From NCBI GenBank assembly GCA_900545265.1, contig UQYI01000005.1, positions 1 through 64,000 of the forward strand: DNA of 64,000 nucleotides, in the 5' to 3' direction. This DNA is from an uncultured Eubacteriales bacterium. Lineage in GTDB: Bacteria > Bacillota > Clostridia > Christensenellales > CAG-138. The notes beneath the pieces were generated by a model. It ran no database searches. It was not told the origin of the DNA and saw nothing but the letters and a program-made list of their open reading frames with translations. The translations under genes and the position numbers were made by a program. Of the stretch, positions 33,206-41,342 are shown one piece after another. Position 1 is the first letter of the stretch, and each line of letters begins with the position of its first letter.

Positions 33206-34921
33206 TTATTGCGCCACGGTAAACAGGGCATAAAAGTATCCCTTCTTTTCCATCAGTTCGTCAAAGGTTCCGGTTTCGGCAATACGGCCGTCCTTCAAAA
33301 CCAGTATCCCGTCATACCGGCGCAAAAGAGATTCCTCCAGTCCGTGAGTCACAATGATCCTGGTCACTCCGGTAAGATCCAGCAGATCGGATGTGACCTG
33401 GTGGGCCGTCTGGGCATCCAGCGCCGCAGTGGCTTCGTCCGCCAGCAGGACGGAGGATCTTTTCAGCAGGCTCCGGGCAATGGATATACGCTGTTTCTCT
33501 CCGCCGGAAAGATTTTTTCCGTTCTCCCCGCAAAGGTAGTTTTCTCCCCGCTCCTGCAGCAGTTCCGTCAGGTGCGCATGGCCCATGGCCTGCTCCAATT
33601 CCTCCTGTGGAAAACTGCGGAACATGGTCACATTATCCCGAACGGAAGCATTGAACACAAATACATTCTGCTGTATCACCGACATGAGCCCATACAAAGA
33701 CTCCGGCGACAGGTCCCTTACCTCCCGCCCGTCCATAAGGATCTTCCCTTCATAGGCCGCTCCCGCACCCATGAGCAGGTTCAGCAGGGTGGATTTCCCG
33801 CTGCCGCTGCCTCCCACAAGCGCATAGGCTTTTCCGGCTTCAAACCGGGCGGACAGGGAATGGAGCACCTGCTTCTGCCCGTCATAGCTGAAGGAAACGC
33901 CCTCCAGCCGTATCTCCCGTTCCAATACAGGCAGATTCTCGCCGCCCTTTGGCGCCGGATCCTTTTCCAACGCCTCCGCCAGCTTTTCTATCAGTCCCAT
34001 GGCCGCCTTACGGCCTGCCAGCAGGGCGGGCAGTTCCGCCACCGGATCGATCATAAAATTCATCAGGTTTACAAACAGGATCACCGTACCCGCCGTAAGC
34101 CCGCTTCCCGTAAGCGCCAGATAAGCGCCTGCCAGAAATACCCCCAACTGGGCCACGATCCCTGTAACACCGCCAATCATGCCCACCAGGATCTTGAGCC
34201 GCCGCTTACTGAACTTTTCTTCCTCCAGCGCCCGGTTGTTCTGCGCAAACAGCCGAAAGATCTCCCGCTCCGCTTTGAATGTTTTGACCACCGCAAAGCC
34301 GCTGAGGCAATCCGTCAGAGCGGCGGTAAAGTTCCGGTTCTGATCCGAAACACGCCGTTCCGCTCCCTGCAGGCGGCTCCCTGTCAATAGGGATGCCAGT
34401 AGCGGCAGCACCGTCACTCCTACGGCAATGGCCGTCATCAGGGGCGAATACCAGAGCATCATGCCCAACGCACCTGCAAAGGTCACTGTCTTGGTAATGA
34501 TGGACAGCTGCTGGGAAAGATACTCTGCCTCTATGCTCCCTGCATCGTTGGTCAGGGCCGAAAGATAGGCTGCCGTACTCTCCTCCCGAAAGGAAGAGAT
34601 GCTCTTCTGCGTAAGCCGTTCAAAAGCGAACTCTTTATACTGCCGCAGTGCCCGCTCTATAAACCGGGGCTCCGAAGCATATTTCAGCAAAAACAGCAGG
34701 ATGCAAAGCAGCACAAAGGCTCCGCTTATCTTTGCCAGTGTTTCTACTGACATGGCCCCCGGCACCCCGGACGCCGTATCTATAAGCTGCTGCATGATCC
34801 AGGAAACGATCAGATTCAAGGATCCTCCCGCCAGGGCTGCAAATACGGCCAGCGCAAAGGCGGGCAGATTCCCCCTGTAAAACTGTGCCGTTAACTGCTT
34901 TTTCAAAGATCTATGCTTCAT
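33206..34921 (-). CDS. ABC exporter half-transporter (permease-ATPase fusion), copy 1
   Basis: 571 residues from the ATG at 34921 (MKHRSLKKQLTAQFYRGNLP) with GGAGGTATGCGCAT upstream. Six membrane helices in residues 15-310, then an ATPase: Walker A VGGSGSGKSTLLNL, signature LSGGEKQRISIAR, Walker B SVLLADEATAALD. It is of the lipid/peptide/multidrug exporter type. It overlaps the upstream XRE-TPR regulator by 11 nt, so they form an operon. A related transporter (36289-38022) is divergent; the pair may work as a heterodimer. The substrate is unknown. Confidence 0.92.
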   Translation of the reverse strand: MKHRSLKKQLTAQFYRGNLPAFALAVFAALAGGSLNLIVSWIMQQLIDTASGVPGAMSVETLAKISGAFVLLCILLFLLKYASEPRFIERALRQYKEFAFERLTQKSISSFREESTAAYLSALTNDAGSIEAEYLSQQLSIITKTVTFAGALGMMLWYSPLMTAIAVGVTVLPLLASLLTGSRLQGAERRVSDQNRNFTAALTDCLSGFAVVKTFKAEREIFRLFAQNNRALEEEKFSKRRLKILVGMIGGVTGIVAQLGVFLAGAYLALTGSGLTAGTVILFVNLMNFMIDPVAELPALLAGRKAAMGLIEKLAEALEKDPAPKGGENLPVLEREIRLEGVSFSYDGQKQVLHSLSARFEAGKAYALVGGSGSGKSTLLNLLMGAGAAYEGKILMDGREVRDLSPESLYGLMSVIQQNVFVFNASVRDNVTMFRSFPQEELEQAMGHAHLTELLQERGENYLCGENGKNLSGGEKQRISIARSLLKRSSVLLADEATAALDAQTAHQVTSDLLDLTGVTRIIVTHGLEESLLRRYDGILVLKDGRIAETGTFDELMEKKGYFYALFTVAQ

Positions 34922-35987
34922 ATGCGCATACCTCCTGCCACAAAGCTGCAAATGTCGGATCCTCCATGGAGGCTACTGCATTTTCCGCACCGTCTTGGGC
35001 CGTAAGTCCCAAATCGTCATAGACTCCGGCCTGTTCTCCCGGCATGATGAACCGCAGCGCATCCGGCCGGTATTCCGGGGCTGCATCAAAGATACGCGCC
35101 GAAGTTCTGGCCTGGATAAGTGTGCTTCCGGCTTTCTCCTCCGCCCCGGTTTTCCACTGTGCAAAGGCCAGGCAGATCAACAGCACCGCATTGAGTTTAT
35201 CCAGAAAGCTGATCTTTTCCCCATCCTTCAATCCGGAAAACAGGCTGATGCCCCAGGTGAGCACCAGTTGTGCAGAGGCATAGTCCTTTCGCTTGAGATA
35301 CAGATTGGTGTATCTCATAACAATACGAACCAGACTGGCAATACTTCGAAGCAGTCCTTCAGAAAGATAAGGCAGCGCCTCCTCCGGGCGATGGCAGTCC
35401 CCCGCCAGAATATCCCCTATAAGATCACTGTAAATACCGTTGGCATTGTGTTTTTGCAGCAGCTCTACCGCATCCTGAGGCCGCTTCTGACAAAAGAGGA
35501 TCCCCGCCATATCTCCGCAAAGGGTGCTGTCGTTAATACGCGGATCCTTATTCTGGGGCAAAAGTTTTCTGGTTCCTTCCAGCAGCTCCATGGCCCGGTG
35601 CAGCAGTTGCTTTTCGCCGCTTTCCGTGCCGAAGCACTGGTATATGGCAGCCGCCTGATAAGCTATTTCAAAGGAGTTTGGGTACTTCTTGAGAGCCTTT
35701 TCCGCTTCGCCCAGACCTTCCCGGTTCTTTTGGATCCGGAAGTTCTTCAGTCGTTCCACTGTGGCTTCCAGGCGGTTATCCTGCAGTTCATACCCCAGCA
35801 GCACATCCACAGAAGTATCGAAGAAAACGGCCAGTTCCATAAGCATGGTCAGCTCCGGCAGGGAAAGCCCCGCTTCCCACTTATATACCGCACCCACCGT
35901 GACCCCCAGCACCTCGGCCAGCTGCTCCTGGGTCAGAGCCCGCTGCTTGCGGAAAGTACGGATATTCTGTGCCAGTTGGATAGTCAT
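34911..35987 (-). CDS. XRE-family regulator with TPR-like C-terminus
   Basis: 358 residues. N-terminal helix-turn-helix MTIQLAQNIRTFRKQRALTQ ... VTVGAVYKWEAGLSLPE, residues 1-65. The rest is all-helical with repeat-like segments (FEIAYQAAAIYQCFG; AVELLQKHNANGIYSDLIGD; YASAQLVLTWGISLFSGL), as in TPR peptide-binding regulators. AAAAGGGGGCGGTCAT precedes the ATG. It overlaps the ABC exporter gene and is divergent from the second exporter, so it likely controls both. Confidence 0.9.
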   Translation of the reverse strand: MTIQLAQNIRTFRKQRALTQEQLAEVLGVTVGAVYKWEAGLSLPELTMLMELAVFFDTSVDVLLGYELQDNRLEATVERLKNFRIQKNREGLGEAEKALKKYPNSFEIAYQAAAIYQCFGTESGEKQLLHRAMELLEGTRKLLPQNKDPRINDSTLCGDMAGILFCQKRPQDAVELLQKHNANGIYSDLIGDILAGDCHRPEEALPYLSEGLLRSIASLVRIVMRYTNLYLKRKDYASAQLVLTWGISLFSGLKDGEKISFLDKLNAVLLICLAFAQWKTGAEEKAGSTLIQARTSARIFDAAPEYRPDALRFIMPGEQAGVYDDLGLTAQDGAENAVASMEDPTFAALWQEVCAYEA

Positions 35988-36134
35988 ATGACCGCCCCCT
36001 TTTCTTTTACTGCTTTTATTATAACGGATGACAGTCCGAATGAAAACACACTGCTCATACCATCAGGACAATTATTTGTAATACTGGCAGTACTGTTTTT
36101 TAAGTACAGACGTCCCCATATCCTTTGCTCTGAT

Positions 36135-36159
36135 GACCTTCAACCCCAGGTTGAAGGTC
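36135..36159. promoter_or_regulatory. MerR-type operator-like dyad in the divergent region
   Basis: GACCTTCAACC and GGTTGAAGGTC form a perfect 11-bp inverted repeat with centre CCA. The ACCTTCAA...TTGAAGGT form is typical of MerR-family operators lying between -35 and -10. No MerR gene lies nearby. The rest of the 301-nt gap (35988-36288) holds the two start regions and nothing else recognised. Confidence 0.55.
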
Positions 36160-36288
36160 TTTGCCTGATATTGGAAGCAAAGGTAACCAATGGTATCCTC
36201 CTGCGTGCCCTGTCCAACGGCCGGTTGCTTGTATAAACCGCTTCCTTTCCGTATGCTGAAATCATCAAAGCAGGAAAGGATCCGTTTT

Positions 36289-38022
36289 ATGAAAAAGAAA
36301 TCTTCCGCAATTCAAAACACCGCTTCCTCTTCTTTAAAAAATGAACTGTTTCGCAAGAACCTTGGGAATCTGGCCGGGAGTATTTTGGGTTTGCTGCTGG
36401 ATCTTGCGCTGACGCTCTTCCTATCCGTGCTGCTGCAGCTGATCGTAGATTCCATGCTGGACGGCGGGAGCGCTCTCCCCTTTGGGACGCTGTTATGGCT
36501 GACGGCAGCGTTATTGGGGCTGCTGCTGCTCTATGGCGGCGTGTGGGGATTTTTTCGTCCCCGGTTCCAGGCCCGGGCCATGGGGCAATATAAGGAAGCC
36601 GCCTTTTCCCGGCTGCTGCAAAAGAGTATAGCCGCTTTCTCCCGGGAAGGCACAGCTACATATCTCTCTGCCCTGAGCAACGATGCTGCCATCATTGAAG
36701 AAAAATATGTGCGGGGCCTTACCCTGCTGTTCTCCTATATCCTGTATGGAGTAGGGATGTTGGCCACCATGCTGCTGTACAGCCCCCTGCTGACGGCGGC
36801 TGCCCTAGTCTTCTCCCTGCTGCCCCTGGCGGCGGCCTTTGCCACCGGCGCTCGCATGGCTCCTGCCGAAAAGGCCGTTTCCGATAAAAATGCCGGCTAT
36901 ATGGAAACGCTTCGTGATGCTTTGGCGGGTTTTTCCATAATAAAAAGTTTTAAGGCGGAAAAGCAGATCCTGCGGCAGTACGAAATCAGCAGCCGGGAAG
37001 CGGAAGCCGCTAAAGCCCGGCGTATGCGCCTGTCCATCCTTATTTACTGTATCAGTTCCATGGCCAGTATCACCGCCCAGCTGGGTGTATTTATCTTTGG
37101 CGCCTGGCTGGCCCATACCGGCAATGCCGTGACCCCCGGTATGGTTATTGCCTTTGGGAACCTGATGGGGCAGATGATGTCCACCATAACCGACTTTCCT
37201 GAAACGCTGTCCAACCTCAGAGCCGCCAGAGGCCTGATGCGGAAGCTGGATACCGCTTTAAGTGCGAATCTCCGGGACGAAGGGACGGATATCCCCAAAG
37301 TCCTGAACTCCGGGATCACGCTGCGGCAGGTGACCTTTGGCTATGAAGCGGATACCCCTGTTCTTCAAAATATAGATGCAGCCTTTGCATCCGGGAAAAG
37401 CTACGCTCTGGTAGGGGCTTCCGGCTCCGGCAAGAGCACCCTGCTGAACCTGCTTATGGGGGCCAGCAGCGATTACACCGGGGATATTCTTTACGATGGC
37501 CGGGAACTGCGCACCGTAAGCACCGCCTCCCTTTATGAGCTTGTTTCTCAGGTCCAGCAAAATGTGTTCCTTTTCAACAGCTCCATCCGCAGCAATATCA
37601 CCATGTTCCGGGAATTCCCTCAAGAGGAGGTAGAGCGTGCCATAGAGCTTTCCGGTTTAAGGCCTCTTCTGGAGCAACGGGGCGAGGACTACCATTGTGG
37701 AGAGAATGGCTGCGGCCTTTCCGGCGGAGAAAAGCAGCGGATCTCCATTGCCCGCTGCCTGCTGCGCCATTCCCCTGTGCTGCTGATGGATGAAGGCACC
37801 GCCGCCCTGGATGCGGAAACAGCCCGCACCGTTACGGAATCCATTTTGGAGCTGGAAGGGATGACCCGCATTTTAGTCACTCACAATATGGATGGCGGTA
37901 TGCTCCGCCGCTGCGATTCCATTCTCTGCCTGAAGAACGGCCGCATTGCTGAGCAGGGTGATTTTGAAACGCTGATGGCCCGGAAGGGGTATTTCTATTC
38001 GCTGTTCACCGTCAATCAGTAA
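36289..38022 (+). CDS. ABC exporter half-transporter, copy 2
   Basis: 577 residues from the ATG at 36289 (MKKKSSAIQNTASSSLKNEL) with AGGAAAGGATCC upstream. Six membrane helices, then Walker A GASGSGKSTLLNLLMG, signature LSGGEKQRISIARC and Walker B VLLMDEGTAALD. It shares motif-level phrases with copy 1 (REGTATYLSALSNDA versus REESTAAYLSALTNDA; IVTHGLEESLLRR versus LVTHNMDGGMLRR), so the two are paralogues. Note DEG instead of DEA after the Walker B Glu; the catalytic Glu is kept. Confidence 0.92.
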   Translation: MKKKSSAIQNTASSSLKNELFRKNLGNLAGSILGLLLDLALTLFLSVLLQLIVDSMLDGGSALPFGTLLWLTAALLGLLLLYGGVWGFFRPRFQARAMGQYKEAAFSRLLQKSIAAFSREGTATYLSALSNDAAIIEEKYVRGLTLLFSYILYGVGMLATMLLYSPLLTAAALVFSLLPLAAAFATGARMAPAEKAVSDKNAGYMETLRDALAGFSIIKSFKAEKQILRQYEISSREAEAAKARRMRLSILIYCISSMASITAQLGVFIFGAWLAHTGNAVTPGMVIAFGNLMGQMMSTITDFPETLSNLRAARGLMRKLDTALSANLRDEGTDIPKVLNSGITLRQVTFGYEADTPVLQNIDAAFASGKSYALVGASGSGKSTLLNLLMGASSDYTGDILYDGRELRTVSTASLYELVSQVQQNVFLFNSSIRSNITMFREFPQEEVERAIELSGLRPLLEQRGEDYHCGENGCGLSGGEKQRISIARCLLRHSPVLLMDEGTAALDAETARTVTESILELEGMTRILVTHNMDGGMLRRCDSILCLKNGRIAEQGDFETLMARKGYFYSLFTVNQ

Positions 38023-38146
38023 TGCAATATCCATTTTCCGGAAATACAGGGAAAACTCGGCGCAAATATGCGTACAAACTGTTTCGGAAGTGATAACTTT
38101 CCCCCGTTTCCATTGCTTTTTATACGCTTTATGATACCATGAACCC

Positions 38147-38896
38147 ATGAAACGATTGCTTACATCCATAAAACGGCTTTGGGCTGCCAGCTGCATATGC
38201 CTGCTGCTGTGTCTGCCCCTTCGTATTTCCTATGGTGAGACTGGCCTAACCCTTTCTTTGCCGCAGGGAGACGGCAGCGTCTATATGCAGCTGCTGGAAG
38301 GGCAGGATGTGTTGGCCCTGCCCCTGCGGCTTGCGGGGGATGGGTTGAATGAGACCCTGTTTCTTTGCAGTGCACAGCTGGACATTGGCTATGACGCCGC
38401 CCGGCTGACCTACCTGGGAACGGGGGAAACACTTGCGCAAACTTACGGCTGCCGGTACACAGATCCTGCTTCCGGGCAGGAGGAACCCCAGACCTGGGTG
38501 GTAAACGGGCAGGAACCGGGAACGGTGCGGCTGGCCTTTGCCAGTGGTTTTCCCTGCCGGACGGAAGAGGCTGTGCTGACCCTGTATTTTGCCCTTCAGG
38601 AGTCTGCCCTCCCGGGAGATGCTCTGATCTTTTCTATCCAGAATGCAGCTCTTACCTTTGCCGATGCAAAGGGACAGGTTATTTCCAATACGATGCTTTC
38701 CACGGCCTCGGGGCCCCTGCTTCTGCCTTCCTCTCCTTCAGCCGTCCCCAGCGTTCAAACGCTTCAAACGGTAGCGGATCCCCTTCCAGCTGCCCGCCCA
38801 GCGCCCTTGCGCATTGCTCTGTATGTACTTCTGGGGTTGACATTGGTAGGTCTTGCCTGCCTGCTGGCGGCCTTGCTGCTGCACCGCAAACGCTGA
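38147..38896 (+). CDS. Cohesin-like surface protein with C-terminal membrane anchor
   Basis: 249 residues. Signal peptide in residues 1-30 (LWAASCICLLLCLPLRISYG), then a beta-rich domain of about 150 residues (LDIGYDAARLTYLGTGETLA; VRLAFASGFPCRTEEAVLTL; FSIQNAALTFADAKG) with the rhythm of cohesin or related carbohydrate-associated domains. A Pro/Ser linker, one membrane helix (IALYVLLGLTLVGLACLLAA) and HRKR end the protein. It would face the outside. Cohesins bind dockerins, but no dockerin protein is seen here. No Shine-Dalgarno; TATGAT lies 11 nt before the ATG. Confidence 0.65.
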   Translation: MKRLLTSIKRLWAASCICLLLCLPLRISYGETGLTLSLPQGDGSVYMQLLEGQDVLALPLRLAGDGLNETLFLCSAQLDIGYDAARLTYLGTGETLAQTYGCRYTDPASGQEEPQTWVVNGQEPGTVRLAFASGFPCRTEEAVLTLYFALQESALPGDALIFSIQNAALTFADAKGQVISNTMLSTASGPLLLPSSPSAVPSVQTLQTVADPLPAARPAPLRIALYVLLGLTLVGLACLLAALLLHRKR

Positions 38897-38912
38897 CCTT
38901 GGTTCTTTCCCT

Positions 38913-38940
38913 GCCTCCGGCACTTCCGGAGGCTTTTTTG
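38913..38940 (+). terminator. Terminator of the cohesin-like gene
   Basis: GCCTCCGG and CCGGAGGC around CACTT, followed by TTTTTTG. The 38941-39185 stretch shows no gene, only unremarkable intergenic sequence. Confidence 0.9.
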
Positions 38941-39185
38941 TGCTTTTACACTTTACCTGAGCGAACTGAACGTACAAAGCTCCATTTAAGCGGCAAGCCC
39001 CGCTTTTGTGTCTTTTCCCGGTTGGCTTAGCCGCGCCTTACTTTTCCGTTTGAGTGAACATGTGCCAAAGTGCTGCAAAAGTCTTTGAAATGCCGCTTTC
39101 TCGCGTAACTGCGGTTCTTGCATGCCGTTGACCGTTATATAAACATTTTTCCACACAGCGCCATCCCGAACCCCTTCCCGGGCAT

Positions 39186-39212
39186 GAAAAAAGAGCCGGA
39201 ATGACCCGGCTC
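39186..39212 (-). terminator. Terminator of the BMP-type importer operon
   Basis: GAGCCGG and CCGGCTC with a 6-nt loop, followed by TTTTTT on the minus strand, 20 nt after the last permease stop. Confidence 0.9.
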
Positions 39213-39232
39213 CCGTGTATGTACTGTGCAGA

Positions 39233-40225
39233 CTAACGCTCCTCCCGGAAATAAGGCATACCCAGGCTCTGAGGAGGCTGATCCTCCCGGCGGCGGCGCA
39301 GGGATACGGCCACCAGCACGATAACGGTGGCAATATAAGGCAGCATTTTATACAGCTCCTTTACCGCAAAGTTGGCGCCGGTAGGCAGATACAGATACAG
39401 AATGTACAATCCCCCGAACAGAATGGAGGACAGCACCCCCACATTGGGCCGCCAGATGGTGAAGATGACCAATGCAATGGCCAGCCAGCCCCTGTCGCCA
39501 AAGGCATCGTTGCTCCACACGCCGCAGGCATAGTCCATGATATAATATAAGCCGCCCAGACCGGCGATCATGCTGCCCACGCAGGTGGCAACGTATTTAT
39601 ACCTGGTCACGTTGATGCCCGCTGCATCCGCCGTTTTGGGGCTTTCGCCTACAGCCCGCAGGTTCAGTCCGATACGGGTGCGCTTGAGTATGTAGGAAGT
39701 GATCAGCGCAACGATCACCGCCAGATATGCCAGGAATCCGTAGCTGAAGAACAGCTTGCCCACCACGCCCAATTTATCGGCAAAAGGCAGGGAACGGCTG
39801 AAATACAGACTGGTAGCGGAAAGAGCAATGGAAGGTACCTCGCTGCCGGTAAGCTTGATAAGAGATCCTCCAAAGAAGTTTCCAAAGCCCACGCCAAAAG
39901 TGGTCAGGGCCAGACCCATAACGTTCTGGTTGGCTCGCAGCGTTACGGTCAGGAAGCAGTACAGCAATCCCATGAGAAAGGATCCCAGCAGGGAGCACAG
40001 CATCGGAATGCCGATAGCCAGAAAAGCGTTCATATTGGCGGCTCCCGCAGAGTGCTCATAGAAGAAGGCGCCGATAACGCCGCTGATGGCTCCTACATAC
40101 ATGATGCCGGGAATACCCAGATTCAGGTTGCCGGATTTCTCTGTCAGGGTCTCACCGGTGCTGCCGAACAGCAGCGGGATGGACTGGGCTACTGCCCGGG
40201 GAAAGAAAGCAAAGAAATCAAACAT
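39233..40225 (-). CDS. ABC permease, BMP/nucleoside importer type (second permease)
   Basis: 330 residues, about eight to ten membrane helices. Typical phrases are FGSTGETLTEKSGNLNLGIP near the N-terminus and GLNLRAVGESPKTADAAGIN, the coupling loop of the RbsC-like BPD_transp_2 family. This matches the second permease (NupQ-like) of BMP-type importers taking up purine nucleosides. It overlaps the first permease by 8 nt and is the last gene of the operon. Confidence 0.94.
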   Translation of the reverse strand: MFDFFAFFPRAVAQSIPLLFGSTGETLTEKSGNLNLGIPGIMYVGAISGVIGAFFYEHSAGAANMNAFLAIGIPMLCSLLGSFLMGLLYCFLTVTLRANQNVMGLALTTFGVGFGNFFGGSLIKLTGSEVPSIALSATSLYFSRSLPFADKLGVVGKLFFSYGFLAYLAVIVALITSYILKRTRIGLNLRAVGESPKTADAAGINVTRYKYVATCVGSMIAGLGGLYYIMDYACGVWSNDAFGDRGWLAIALVIFTIWRPNVGVLSSILFGGLYILYLYLPTGANFAVKELYKMLPYIATVIVLVAVSLRRRREDQPPQSLGMPYFREER

Positions 40226-41342
40226 TGGCTGCGCCCTCCTTCTTTGCGGATTTGCGGAAGTGAATCTGATAGCTGATAAAGAACTCGCTGCCGATGATGA
40301 AGAACAGGATGATGCCCGTCAGTATATCGGCAAAGGAGTGGTTCAGGCCAAATTTGGTGGAGATCTCCGAAGCGCCCCTGCCCAGCAGCACCAGCAGGAA
40401 ACTGGTGAAGATCATCAAAAACGGGTTGAACTTGGCCAGCCAGCTGACCATTACGGCGGTAAAGCCTCTTCCATCGGCAATGGTGGTGGTCAGAGTATGA
40501 TCCGTGCCGCCCACCAGCAGCAGACCCGTAATGCCGCAAATGGCTCCGGAAAGAAGCATGGTGCGGACAATTACCTTTTCCACGTGGATGCCCACATACC
40601 GGGCGGTGCGCTCGCTTTCGCCCACCACGCTGAGCTCATAGCCGTGCTTGCTGTAGCGCAGATAGATGAACATGAACACGGTGATAGCCGCCACCACCAG
40701 CACGTTCAGCAGATATTTGTAGCTCCCGATCTGGGGCAGCCACCCCAGCTGGGTACCCTGATTGATGATCCCGATCTTACCGGCGCCCTTGGGCACTTCC
40801 CACACGATGACAAAAAATGCCACCAGCTGGGTCGCAATATAGTTCATCATCAGGGTAAACAGAGTTTCGTTTGTATTCCATTTGGCCTTGAAGAAGCCGG
40901 GAATTCCCGCCCATATGGCTCCGGCGGCAATGCTGGAAACCACCATGCACACAATGATCAGCCAGTTGGGAAAGATATCCCGCAGGCAGATCATGCAGGC
41001 AGCGCTGGCCAGACCGCCCATAAGGATCTGACCTTCTGCGCCGATATTCCAGAAGCGCATCTTAAAGGCAGGCGTCACCGCCAGAGAAGCACACAGCAGA
41101 ATGGCCAGGTTCTGAAACAGTACCCATGCTTTCCGGGGGGTACCGAAACTCCCCTGCAGGATTGCCTTGTATACGGCAATGGGATTTTCACCGGTGAACA
41201 CCGTGGTGATCAGGGCGCATAATATCAGCGCCAGTATCAGGGCAATACCACGAATGGCCCAGGCTTTGGGCCAGGGAAGAGCCGCCCGCTTGGTGATATG
41301 GATCAGGGGCTCCCGGTTCTTTTTCTTCAGGTTGTTACTCAT
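40218..41342 (-). CDS. ABC permease, BMP/nucleoside importer type (first permease)
   Basis: 374 residues from the ATG at 41342 (MSNNLKKKNREPLIHITKRA) with GGGAGGTGAACAG upstream; a GTG at 41354 is less likely. A membrane protein of the BPD_transp_2 family: PAFKMRFWNIGAEGQILMGG and GYELSVVGESERTARYVGIH are its signatures (NupP-like). It partners the 39233 permease and overlaps the ATPase gene by 8 nt. Confidence 0.94.
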   Translation of the reverse strand: MSNNLKKKNREPLIHITKRAALPWPKAWAIRGIALILALILCALITTVFTGENPIAVYKAILQGSFGTPRKAWVLFQNLAILLCASLAVTPAFKMRFWNIGAEGQILMGGLASAACMICLRDIFPNWLIIVCMVVSSIAAGAIWAGIPGFFKAKWNTNETLFTLMMNYIATQLVAFFVIVWEVPKGAGKIGIINQGTQLGWLPQIGSYKYLLNVLVVAAITVFMFIYLRYSKHGYELSVVGESERTARYVGIHVEKVIVRTMLLSGAICGITGLLLVGGTDHTLTTTIADGRGFTAVMVSWLAKFNPFLMIFTSFLLVLLGRGASEISTKFGLNHSFADILTGIILFFIIGSEFFISYQIHFRKSAKKEGAANV

